Assembly (NCBI GenBank): GCA_903813345.2
Contig: CAIIXF020000012.1
Coordinates: 33,804,572-33,868,571 of the forward strand
Source: Owenia fusiformis
Taxonomy: Eukaryota > Annelida > Polychaeta > Sabellida > Oweniidae
Length of the DNA stretch: 64,000 bases
Direction: 5' to 3'
A program made the position numbers and the translations under genes. Below, piece after piece: positions 39,901 through 47,466 of the stretch; the first letter of the stretch is position 1, and each line of letters begins with the position of its first letter. Under the pieces are notes generated by a model. That model was not told the origin of the DNA. It made no database searches and was given only the letters and a program-made list of their open reading frames with translations.

Positions 39901-42900
39901 GTTCAATATGTATCTCTATAATTCAAAAGATGATTTCCAAAATCTTGATTTCCAGATTGAAAACTTACTGAACTTGGAAATTGGCAGCCTGCCAATTGAC
40001 AACTGCATCGCAGAGAAATGTCCATCAGGCGGATGCACAAACAAACTGGTGACAAGCTCAAAGCCAGTTATTATTGACTCCAATGGTACAGCCCTTGTAG
40101 GGGTTGATACCAGGACGGAGGCAGTGTGTGAATGCAGTCTTGGTATGCCCTCTACAAATGTACAGGCTTGTGGCCCATTGGCATGTCTCAACAATGGGAC
40201 TTGTACTCCAGTACCCGGAACAACAGATGCAGGCTATACGTGAGTCTTTTTCTAGTTTTGTTGTCACTATCAGAAGTGTTGACATGTTAATCTCGAACCT
40301 TTTTTTGGTCTGTGTTCGGCGTTTAGCATTAGCCATGTGGAGCAAATTCATACAAGTTCATACAAGCTAACAAGTACTGTTTAGACTGACTTTAAGTTGA
40401 ACTGTGAAAATATATAAACATGTTTTGGGTTCAAACGCACTTCTGCTTATATATGTTACCATGGCAATAAATAAGTGGACTTTTGTAATAATTTACAATA
40501 ATTTAAAGTAGTATGCACATGGACTTATGGACACTTTTATTTAACACTGTGTGTCTTTATCACTGTGTGTCTTTTCTACAGATGCGAGTGTCCACCAGGT
40601 TTTGATGGCCCCAGGTGTCAACAGAGGAAACATAGTTTCCAAGGCGACGGTTGGGCGTGGTACAAGACGCTCTCCCAATGTGAAGACAGTCTTACTAGCC
40701 TGGAGTTTATGACTACACAGGGGACAAACAGCTTGCTATTATACAATGGACCTATTAACAAAGTTGATTTGAGTGAGTATACAGCTATAAACCTTTTCGA
40801 TAAATTCTGCATTTAAAGGTCCTGTGTAAAGTTTGAAAATATAGTTTATCATTGAAATATTACTTTTCATGTCTTGAAAAACCATTTAAATTGAATGGTT
40901 TTACATAGCATATTTAGATTACATTGGGTAGGACTTTAAGCCATAGTGGTTTAAACTTTATATTGGGCCTTTAAAGCACATTTGCAAAATTCAAAGCTAA
41001 AAGCTGCCTGATTTTCCAATGGCAATAATTTTTCACTCTTGGCAATGAATTTTGAAAACTGTTTGCCCATTGGGTAATGGACTGAATGCCAATATGTTAA
41101 ATTGGGCAGTCATGTTTTCAATGCAACTTAAGTCATGAAGTCTGTACATTTGTAAAGGTTTTGATGCAAAAACAAGAGTTTTTACCCCAAATTACAATTG
41201 TTGAATTTGAGATGATTGAAAGTCCTTTTGTATTCTATACAGATGATCCAGACTCTGCTTTCCCACGAGACTTTATCGCAATCACATTGCAAGATGGGTA
41301 CCCAAGACTCAAAATAGATCATGGATCTGGAGCTCTCGAATTGACAATAACGGGGAAAGATAGCAACGGTGCACAAGTACTCAACAAATTGAATGATGGG
41401 AAATGGCATAAACTTGACGTCTATAGATCTGGAAAGGTAATCTTGATAATTTTTGCTTGATGTCATTTTTGTCTATGAATTGTCATTACTGAGTGTGACT
41501 ATCTAAAAATTACATTATTGGTCTCTTTTTTGTAAAATTCAGTAACCAATTCTTACGTGCCATGTTTTGAAATAATTATCAATAGTAGAAGGATATAATA
41601 AATATAAAATATATCAGGTTCGTAGCTTATGTTTTTGTTAAATATTTGAATGATCCCAAGTAATATCATATTCTAAAAAGGTTGCCTTATTATTCAAGCT
41701 GCACCCAGTTTGATAAATCATTGAGCGATCCCAAACAACGAATATACACTGTATATTTATTGAGAATTTATTTTTCATTTTTTTATGTAGGACGTCAGAT
41801 TGGTTGTAGATGACTGCGATAGCTCTGTAGTCCCATTCGAAGATCGTAACTGGATTGCCGATCGAACCCCCTGCGAAGCTAAAGGCGTCACTCCAGGTGG
41901 AAGTAAATATCTGAACATAAAGACTCCACTGCAGTTAGGTGGAAGATCACGTATGAGTATATCACCAAGTTACCCAGCTGGTCTCGTAACAGGAGGATTT
42001 GTGGGATGCGTGCAGAACCTCCAGCATAATGGAGAGGTGAATATTTGATCAACTTTATTTTATTTGAAAGTTTTTATGTCACCATGACAACTGGAGACCT
42101 ATGGTTAAAAACTCCCAACTTTTGAGGATGGTGTTGGGAGTTTGGTGTTTGTTACACAATTTGTGTTCGGTGTCTGTACCAATTTTTGTTCAGTGTCTGT
42201 AACAAATTGTAATAACTAACAAGGTGTGTTACATTTTGTTATGTTGATGCCTAATGTATATCGATTTGATTTGTCACGACTCTTTTACTCTTTGCCTATC
42301 AGAAAGTTTTTATGTCACCATGACAACTGGATAACCTATTGTTAAAAACTCCCAGCTTTTGAGGATGGTGTTTGGAGTTCGGTGTTTGTTACACAATTTG
42401 TGTTCGGCGTCTGTACCAATTTTTGTTCGGTCTCTGTGCCAATTTTTGTTCAGTGTCTGTAACAAATTGTAATAACTATAAGGTGTGTTACATTTTGTTA
42501 TGTTGATGCCTAATGTATATCGATTTGATTTGTCACGACTCTTTTACAAAATTTGCATTTACATCATCTTGATTAACGTTGGAAGTCGAAGATTGATTTA
42601 TTTTGGAAAGGTATACTATAAATTGATACAGGAGTAACATAAAAATCATATTTGCAAAGCACGCTTTTTTTTTAATTTTTTTCTTTTTTCAAGTTTAGAG
42701 CAACTTAATATTTTTATTAAGATATACAAAGATAAGCTTTTTTATGCAATATAGCACAATAGCAATAAATCTCAATCTGTGATGACATTGGTACAGTAAA
42801 ACCTGACAATATATATGTATATATATATATTTTTTTTGACCTGACAATATAAACACTATTGGTATGGCCCTGTGGTGTTCAGATTAGACATTTGTATACG

Positions 42901-45900
42901 ATAAACTGTTTATTTCACGATATTTAAATTTACATCGAATGGCTTGCCAATCACCTAGTGACAGTATAAGCCAATCTTTAAGATTAGACAGGTTTACTGG
43001 CAACTCCCCTCCACTATTGTTTATATGATGTACCAACTCATCAAAATTCTAATACTAACTTTTCTTGGATAAATATACTGACTAAACTGAAAAAAGTTGA
43101 ACATGAAAATGACCATACTATGGTATCGATTATTTTATAAAAGGAAAATCATTATTTTCCAGCTGTACGATCTGCACATCGGAAGTGCTGGTAACCATGA
43201 GAACTCCAAAGATGGCTGCCCAAGGGAAGCTACAGGTTGTAGTGGTAAATGCAAGGGCAGTTCGACATGTGTTGCTTCTCTTGATGGTCAACATACATGT
43301 ACCTGTTTACCAGGATATTACGGGGCTGACTGCGATGAAGGTACATATAAGATATATAAACTCACTGAATCAGCACTTTTGGGCAGAATAAGCTTCTCAT
43401 TTTGAGTGAAATTGGCATTGAAAAATTGACTGCAGATTTGGAGTGTACATAGCCAAATTTGGATCAAGGGGATTCCTTTGAAGTTCTCGTATTTTATTTT
43501 TAGACACTCTCTTTTGTTTTGGGAGTATTGCACTTGAAATGTGTATTTGTTAAAATGAGTACTTGAAAGAGAAAAATGGTATTCTATTCTATCATTTAAT
43601 TAAATAAGGGAAGATACAAATCATGAAACTGTTCCTCCCATAGCAGGGGTTTCATTAGCAGCAGGCAACAGACGATTTTCACAGGTGGTTTACACAAAAT
43701 CGCCTATTGTTTTTAGGGAATTTGAACTATTTCATGTTAAATTTATGATTTCCATTAATTTTGCCTGTTGTGAGAAATTGTAGTGAAACCCCTGCTTTAG
43801 GATCTGATGGGTGCCTATGTAATCTTATAATTTTGCTTTGTTTTAGAATTTGAAGCATCTGATTTTGGCGCCAACTCTTACCTAGAATGGACACCCAGGT
43901 CCTCATTCATCAGTAGCGCTAATACGATGCCCCGCAGGACATCCGCCATTCAGTTGATGTTTAGAACTAGGCAACCAGATGGCGTATTGTTCTCTGGAAG
44001 TAATGGTGACAATAACCCCCTCTATAGGAAATATATAATCATCGAGGTTTGTTTTTCTAAATCATTTAAAACATTGAGGCATATTGAGGCTTTAGGAGGC
44101 GTTTGCCTCACTGCGCCCATGAACTATTTACTGAATATGATTTATTTAAAAATGTACTTTGAATAAAATGTTTGAAATGGTCGGTTAGTACTTTAATACT
44201 TGATAAAACTACTGTATGATTTGGAGATACATAAACAAGATTTATTCTGCTCATATTTTTAGTTGAAAGATGAAAAATTGCAATTCCGTCATAATCTTGG
44301 CAACGATGATGATGTCATAAGATTGACTGAAGTCTCAGCCAATGATGGAGCCTGGCATACAGTGAAAGTAGAGCGAGTGGGGAAACTGTTCACACTGAAA
44401 ATGGACAATGGAGAAGGTCGTTTCTTCAACCAATCGGTAGGAGTGGATTATTCACTCCGTTATTTTGTTCTCACTGGAGCGCCCATATATGGAGGAGCAG
44501 ATGTCATTGATAATACCATATATGGAGATTATAAAGATGGTATGGGTCTTTTTGTTCTTCTAATTCAACCAGAAGATTCAACATAAGATTTAACAATATT
44601 CAAGATACGCATCAGCCATTTTTCATGGGTGTATGTATTCATTTACTGTGATATATTCTATTTTGTCATAACCGCTGTTTTTACATGTCTGATGTTCATC
44701 ATCACCATTTAATATCAGTGTCTGTGTACAGTTTTCCATTTTTCTAGGTGATGCCATTTTGTCATACCAATGCCTTGTTTTCATTTTTGAATTTATAAAA
44801 AACACATTTTTGTTCAGGCTGTATGAAAGACATTCGCTACAATGAAAAATGGTTCCCCCAGACTGATGAACTAGAGTCTGTAAGTGGGGTTGCTTCTGTG
44901 AGAAGTGTCAACGTGAATGAGGGGTGTAGTGACGGCGCTGTTTGCAGTCCCCCTGTCCTAAACTGCCCCGCAGATGAGGTGTGTCTGAACATTTGGCGGA
45001 AAGCTGTGTGCGGGTAAGTTCAACTTCCTTAATGGGAGATATCCATTAAAGTAAAATGCACTACTGAGTTTAGTGTCTTTGTTTAAGTATTATAATGTCA
45101 CCACTTCTTATTATGTTACCACCGGAAGTGGTGACATCTTGTAGTAGTCTCAGAATTCTTTGTGGTTGGCATTCAGCATCACAAATGGCAGGTGGTGACA
45201 TTTTGCATGTTAATGTCTTGTTTTGTTATTTTTTCCCAGTTATAGGGGACGTGTAATGCTATTTATGGATCACATTTTGGAGTTGGTGCTATAATATAGA
45301 ACAAATGAATAGAACAAAATAACACAAATACTAGGGAACTCGTCATTTTATAACTGGTCCTTGACGGAAGTCCTTGGTTGGAGTTGGACAGACCCAATGG
45401 GCCACTTAAATTGATAACTTAAAACTTAACTAACCATATATTAAATTCTATGTATTTTTGTTTCAGATGTGCCACGGGTAAAGCCAAAGCAGATGTCGAT
45501 GGTGTGAGTGTGTGTATAGATATAATCACATGCGAGCCTAACCCATGTGAGAATGGTGGCGTGTGCCAACCATTTTCTGCAGCTTCAGATATCAGAAATT
45601 ACAGGTAAGGGACACTTTAAGAAACATGTCTTTTTAAGTGTGAAAGTGAAAGTTCTTTAAAGTATTAATATTATCGGGCAATTGTCCCTTTATGCAAGGT
45701 GAATTATTATTTACAAGTTCCTTCCTGTTATCAGAGTATTCAATCACTTAACCCTCTCCAGTCCAATTCTCATTCCCTTTAATATATCTGTGTTTGTTTT
45801 TAGGTGTGTGTGTCCAGATAATTGCCTTGGTTACAATTGTGAAACATGTACAGAAGAGGTAGTAGCTGTCTCCGTGACAACAGGAATGATTGTTGCCATA

Positions 45901-47466
45901 GTGATCTGTCTCGTTGCTTTGATTTGTAAGTGTTAAAATAGTCTACCAGATAAACATTTGTTTCAAATATCCAGTCTTTAAGAATCAGTCATTTGTTAAT
46001 CATTTTAGTGTGTCGAATATAGTATTTTTACTGTCGAGTAGAGTACAACGTAGGAATATAAAAAAAATAACATTTAGATTTTTTTTACACATCCTACAGT
46101 CAAAAATATCTAAGATTCTAAAAAATATCTTAAGATTGCCCCTCAACATTATCGTTTTTATTGTAACTAACAATAAATAAGATTTATAATTTTAAAAATA
46201 TATTATATATTTTATATCTTTGAATGGCCACGTTGCATTTAGTTTTTTTGTCTATGGACTTGAGCTCAATTTTTACCTGCTTTATCTTTCAGTGATACTC
46301 CTTCTTTGCGTATTGTTCGTGAGTCGTCGTGACAAGCGCCATCTATTGCTAAATGTAGAGCCGGAGAGTGATGTCAGAGAGAACATGGGTTACTATGACG
46401 AGGAGGGGCCAGGTAAACAACAGACAGAGACATCTTTCTTGAAAATATCAGACATCGAAATTCTTGAATTTTAGTACCTTTTGCATTCACTTTATCAGTC
46501 TGCCATAAAGTTTACTTGCACAATTGGTCTTTTTACAATCTTTGCTAATTGAAAACATATATCAAAAATAACATATCATAGGTTTGAACTATTTGGTTTA
46601 TCGACTGCAAGATTGGGTTTGTTTTTATGTGTTCAATTCAATGCCTGTATGTTCGATTTATTGTCATACATGTGTTGATTGACAATTTATTCATATATAT
46701 TGATTGATTAATTGTCATTTATGTTTTTATTGACAATTCATTCATAATTTTTGCTTTAGGAGATGAAGACATGCATGCCTATGACATCAATACATTAAGA
46801 AAACCTGTAGACTCAGAGCCACCTATTGGTCGCCCTGAAAATACAAGACCTGTACATAGTAAGTTATTGTTTTGAAACCCGTTTTTTTTAAATGTATGAT
46901 ATTTGCAGTTGGAGAACTTTTTTATAATACCACTAAATGGGAAAGGCATGACTTTCTTTATTAATTGGTTTAATTGAAAAATAAATTTAAATTGGGCACG
47001 TATATTAACATGCATAGTTAATCATTTCTTCTGTGTGAAGAGAAAATACCCAGCCAGCAGTTTGATTCCAAAAAAGAGAATTTCACGTTTCATATGAACA
47101 CTAAGTGAATATACATCTGTGTAATGAACACTTGAATTTCATAGAGATACTTGAACAGCTTTTAAGTGTCACATAAATCTTTTAATTCCAGGCGGAGCAC
47201 CCTTTGATAGAGACCAACCAGACAGAGACCAACCAGATATAGGGGACTTCATGGATAAACGCTTAGGTGATGCTGATGATGACCCAAATTCCCCACCATT
47301 CGATAGCGTCAGGGAGTACGAAGAGGAAGGATCCGGTAGTACTGCGGGAAGTTTGAGCTCTCTAAACACGAGCAGTAGTGGCGATCAGGACTTTGACTAT
47401 CTTAATGATCTCGGACCAAAATTTAAAAAGTTGGCTGATATGTATGGAGCGGGACAAGATGAATAA
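16194..47466 (+). CDS. Classical (type III, N-cadherin-like) cadherin, 43 exons, 5' end missing
   Basis: Calcium-dependent homophilic adhesion receptor of adherens junctions. I joined 43 exons by hand. Phases agree at every junction and the joined sequence is 7721 nt, giving 2572 residues and a TAA at 47464-47466. Domain order: about 15 cadherin repeats (residues 1-1640), the non-chordate cadherin region (about 1640-1770), EGF, LamG, EGF, LamG, a Cys-rich/EGF segment, a transmembrane helix (about 2390-2418) and a 155-residue tail with p120- and beta-catenin-binding motifs. LamG/EGF modules before the membrane are typical of non-chordate classical cadherins (arthropod CadN, echinoderm G-cadherin). 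The start codon and signal peptide are not in the window. Introns 4 and 13 have GC-AG ends. Orthology to CadN is inferred from architecture, not from alignment. Confidence 0.95.
17564..17729. repeat. MITE-like element with TARTRAAACCTGTC ends, cadherin intron 3
   Basis: The left TAGTAAAACCTGTCTAAGTG and the right TTTACAGGTTTCAC are inverted. The interior has matching halves (ATTCCACTTGGGAGGTGTTC and TGCTCCACTTACAGAGGTGT). Related ends occur at about 3556, 15900, 42793 and 60320. It is probably a mariner-type MITE family. Confidence 0.55.
18475..18790. repeat. Minisatellite, about 22-23 bp unit, cadherin intron 5
   Basis: There are about a dozen tandem copies of GACTCATTTTGTATTTATTA plus GG/TG. 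The array ends about 60 bp before the acceptor at 18848. Confidence 0.85.
18999..19185 (-). repeat. CAGGCC..GTAGCCA-family element, reverse copy, intron 6
   Basis: It reads on the minus strand as CAGGCCCTCAGCCAGG, then a G/C-run with TTCGAAC, a mirrored GCAGTTTTTCACCATTCTG-type core, and an end matching CCTGGCTACTGACCCCTG. It is related to 22536-22742. Confidence 0.55.
19595..22499 (+). CDS. Cadherin exons 7-11: repeats four to six
   Basis: Exons: 19595-19751, 20344-20612, 20936-21219, 21577-21739, 22372-22499. The fourth repeat contains [13 protein letters not shown] and ends in NTPPTF, with no acidic calcium ligands. The fifth has [15 protein letters not shown] and ends in ENDEAPIF. The sixth has [16 protein letters not shown] and ends in SGVFPPVW, again a degenerate calcium motif. 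The fourth repeat carries a Cys-Cys pair (NGACCQGS). Exon 7 starts directly with GTG (Val) after a CTAG acceptor. Confidence 0.93.
21781..21965 (-). repeat. Interspersed repeat also present at 53645 and 55446, intron 10
   Basis: AGTGCTTATAATGCCAAAAT, GGTGATTAGCACTCGAACAT and TACTATATTACCCCATGTAC are the reverse complement of the copies in the sulfotransferase duplication. The flanking CTGTATTTCCCCCAGTCCC / GGGACTGGGGGAAATACAG part is shared as well. Confidence 0.75.
22536..22742 (+). mobile_element. Complete MITE with 5-bp target duplication, intron 11
   Basis: The ends CAGGCCTGTAGCCAGG and CCTGACTACGGGCCTG are inverted repeats. TACCA flanks both sides (22531-22535 and 22743-22747). The 207-bp interior has no coding capacity. 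It is the reference copy for the family seen at 1, 18999, 37208 and 47666. Confidence 0.75.
23184..27994 (+). CDS. Cadherin exons 12-16: repeats seven to nine
   Basis: Exons: 23184-23445, 23642-23845, 24460-24637, 24864-25001, 27876-27994. The seventh repeat ends in VNDEIPVF. The eighth begins [19 protein letters not shown] and ends in SAQPIF. The ninth begins [16 protein letters not shown] and continues in exon 16 with [10 protein letters not shown] and LDYKTNP. Intron 13 starts with GC (AATAAG then GCAAGT) and joins in phase 0 to [11 protein letters not shown]. The acceptor of exon 14 is duplicated 81 bp upstream. Intron 15 (25002-27875) is the longest and contains a 21-bp minisatellite. 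Confidence 0.92.
23949..24014. repeat. 22-bp triplication in cadherin intron 13
   Basis: GCAAGCATCTGTCTGGTTGG plus GT occurs three times head to tail without a mismatch. Confidence 0.9.
24225..24479. repeat. Tandem repeat overlapping the start of cadherin exon 14
   Basis: Copies of a roughly 19-bp unit (GGTTATATTTCTTATGAC) lead into an 81-bp direct duplication. The duplicated part includes TTATGACAG (acceptor) and the first 24 bases of exon 14. The decoy copy starts at 24379 and the true exon at 24460. Reading from the decoy meets a TAG within 14 codons. Confidence 0.85.
26170..26600. repeat. 21-bp minisatellite in cadherin intron 15
   Basis: About 14 units of AACTCTAGCAATATTAGCCA plus A are followed by a decayed tail. 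As 21 is a multiple of three and units lack stops, three forward frames stay open (for example the heptad SNISQTS). I treat it as intronic, because exons 15 and 16 join in phase without it. A possible in-frame cassette exon is described in the findings. Confidence 0.85.
28320..28526. repeat. Degenerate ATGAGGCAAAT repeat before exon 17
   Basis: AGGCAAAT/AGGTAAAT motifs recur about every 15-40 bp up to the polypyrimidine tract of exon 17. Confidence 0.6.
28527..31726 (+). CDS. Cadherin exons 17-21: repeats nine (end) to twelve
   Basis: Exons: 28527-28688, 28961-29288, 29616-29867, 30257-30504, 31593-31726. Repeat nine ends in RNKNAPVF, repeat ten in QNDNAPLF and repeat eleven in ANDNQPEF. Repeat twelve contains [13 protein letters not shown] and LKIQK, then RVDYETSP across intron 20, and ends in NEGPVVTP. 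The acceptors of exons 19 and 20 are each preceded by near-copies of themselves. Intron 20 is almost entirely a 25-bp minisatellite, and its last unit runs into the acceptor. Confidence 0.92.
29460..29615. repeat. Tandem copies of the exon 19 acceptor region
   Basis: TTGTTACAGAA-type units end at 29484, 29527 and 29548, before the true acceptor TTGTTACAG at 29615. Each decoy is followed by AAAGGA or AATGGA, where the true exon starts AACGCA. Confidence 0.75.
30130..30256. repeat. 53-bp tandem triplication of the exon 20 acceptor
   Basis: TGTTCGATTTCAG occurs with its AG at 30150, 30203 and 30256. The two upstream copies are followed by CGATGGTTGTAACC, which puts a TAA in frame after five codons. 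The last is followed by the true exon. Confidence 0.9.
30665..31590. repeat. 25-bp minisatellite with 200-bp higher-order repeat, intron 20
   Basis: About 37 units of CCACATTATTGCATTACATT plus TTCCA. Variant units (GCATCAC, GCATTAC, GCATTTC, GCAATTC) recur in the same order every eight units, with GCATCAC at 30887, 31087 and 31287. Open frames of up to 434 codons here are by-products of a unit without stops. Confidence 0.92.
31948..32269 (+). mobile_element. tRNA-derived SINE, cadherin intron 21
   Basis: A box A-like TGGCCTAGTGGTTAAGGC (about 31959) and a box B GGTTCAAACCC (about 32029) form an RNA polymerase III promoter. A roughly 200-bp non-tRNA body follows, ending in an A-rich tail (AATAAAAGATATAAAAATA). 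The boxes are further apart than in a working tRNA and there is no clear cloverleaf, so it is a retroposon and not a tRNA gene. Confidence 0.75.
32596..38950 (+). CDS. Cadherin exons 22-29: repeats thirteen to fifteen
   Basis: Exons: 32596-32685, 33028-33179, 33641-33774, 34154-34238, 34804-34989, 36396-36419, 38238-38346, 38769-38950. Repeat thirteen begins [15 protein letters not shown] and ends in VNDNGPIF. Repeat fourteen begins [18 protein letters not shown] and ends in DEDESPI. The fifteenth ([14 protein letters not shown] to [15 protein letters not shown]) is the last before the non-chordate region. A 24-nt exon encodes a short proline-containing linker between repeats fourteen and fifteen. 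The donors of exons 22 and 25 are duplicated downstream. Confidence 0.9.
32670..32748. repeat. 39-bp duplication across the exon 22 donor
   Basis: GGCAACTCATTTAG then GTAACATTT (true donor at 32686) is repeated 39 bp later as GGCAACACATTTAG then GTAGCATTT (32725). Reading through the true donor gives an immediate TAA, so use of the second site would truncate the protein. Confidence 0.85.
34232..34560. repeat. 91-bp tandem repeat across the exon 25 donor
   Basis: GCATGTAAGGAAATTTATTA plus about 70 bp recurs from 34235, 34326 and 34417. A decayed fourth GCATGTTAGGG lies at 34507. The first copy holds the real 5' splice site (34239). Confidence 0.9.
35930..36014. mobile_element. 85-bp palindromic MITE with AATGTA target duplication
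   Basis: The ends GCATAGGCCCCGGAACATGT and ACATGCTCCTGGGCCTATGC are inverted. AATGTA flanks both sides (35924 and 36015). It sits exactly at the edge of another inverted-repeat element (36017-36322). Confidence 0.75.
36017..36322. mobile_element. Inverted-repeat element in cadherin intron 26
   Basis: The left ATGTAGCCAGG with CCAGGCGAGGCAAAT and the right ATTTAGCCTCGCC with CCTGGCTACAT form arms of roughly 35-40 bp. It has no coding capacity. Confidence 0.65.
36396..36419 (+). CDS. 24-nt microexon of the cadherin gene
   Basis: It lies between TTGCAG and GTGAGT and is needed or tolerated in frame: it enters and leaves in phase 1 and encodes GNPTIPPD (the first residue shared across the junction). 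Because it is symmetric, skipping it would remove eight residues without a frameshift. Alternative splicing is therefore possible, but the sequence does not show it. The flanking introns are long (1406 and 1818 bp). Confidence 0.7.
37208..37404. repeat. Diverged CAGGCC..GTAGCCA-family copy, intron 27
   Basis: The ends GGCCTATAGCCAGG and CCTGGTTATGGGCC are inverted. The interior includes a G-rich run and AAAATTTGAGAACC. Confidence 0.55.
37908..37989. repeat. Short palindromic element, intron 27
   Basis: GGTTGTCCCAAAAGTAGGTT and AACCTACTTTTTGGACTACC are near-perfect inverted repeats around about 40 bp. Confidence 0.65.
39230..40239 (+). CDS. Cadherin exons 30-31: non-chordate cadherin region and Cys-rich/EGF start
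   Basis: Exons: 39230-39468 and 39956-40239. Exon 30 encodes the conserved membrane-side region of non-chordate cadherins ([43 protein letters not shown]). Exon 31 continues with [12 protein letters not shown], then a Cys-rich segment ([19 protein letters not shown]), and opens an EGF domain ([12 protein letters not shown]) that finishes in exon 32. In related proteins this region is where the precursor may be cleaved; no cleavage site is evident to me. Confidence 0.9.
39549..39729. mobile_element. TA-flanked MITE, cadherin intron 30
   Basis: CAAGGTGTCCAAAAAAACAG and CCTGTTTATTTGGACACCCTG are inverted repeats flanked by TA on both sides. This suggests a Tc1/mariner-type MITE. Confidence 0.65.
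40582..45013 (+). CDS. Cadherin exons 32-38: EGF, LamG, EGF, LamG
   Basis: Exons: 40582-40772, 41243-41436, 41791-42036, 43163-43340, 43847-44046, 44263-44539, 44818-45013. EGF-1 closes with [12 protein letters not shown]. LamG-1 starts at [12 protein letters not shown], includes [16 protein letters not shown] and the terminal [18 protein letters not shown]-2 contains [13 protein letters not shown] and [14 protein letters not shown]. LamG-2 starts at [13 protein letters not shown], includes [15 protein letters not shown] and ends in [15 protein letters not shown] further Cys-rich segment follows. The phases of all seven exons agree. Confidence 0.93.
42066..42547. repeat. Tandem duplication of about 236 bp, cadherin intron 34
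   Basis: GAAAGTTTTTATGTCACCAT starts both copies (42066 and 42302). They share AAAACTCCCARCTTTTGAGG, GTGTTTGTTACACAATTTG and TGTCACGACTCTTTTAC. The second copy has an extra CAATTTTTGTTCGGTCTCTG-type segment. Confidence 0.85.
43642..43796. mobile_element. MITE with AGCAGGGGTTTCA ends, cadherin intron 35
   Basis: AGCAGGGGTTTCA at the left and TGAAACCCCTGCT at the right are perfect 13-bp inverted repeats around a 155-bp element without coding capacity. Confidence 0.7.
45467..46412 (+). CDS. Cadherin exons 39-41: last EGF, transmembrane helix, juxtamembrane tail
   Basis: Exons: 45467-45604, 45804-45925, 46293-46412. An EGF-like module ([29 protein letters not shown]) is followed by a hydrophobic helix split by intron 40 ([16 protein letters not shown], then [10 protein letters not shown]) and the stop-transfer SRRDKRH. 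The tail begins with a p120-catenin-type motif, [15 protein letters not shown], which crosses into exon 42. Confidence 0.94.
46760..47466 (+). CDS. Cadherin exons 42-43: beta-catenin-binding tail and stop
   Basis: Exons: 46760-46858 and 47192-47466. The tail holds [12 protein letters not shown], a region [20 protein letters not shown], a Ser-rich stretch typical of the phosphorylated catenin-binding segment, and [19 protein letters not shown]. The last is close to the vertebrate classical-cadherin consensus. A functional link to beta-catenin is therefore expected. TAA ends at 47466. Confidence 0.95.

Noticed and set aside
40058-40351. Minus-strand open frame of 97 codons over cadherin exon 31
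   Set aside because: It is the shadow of a well-supported plus-strand exon with EGF cysteines.
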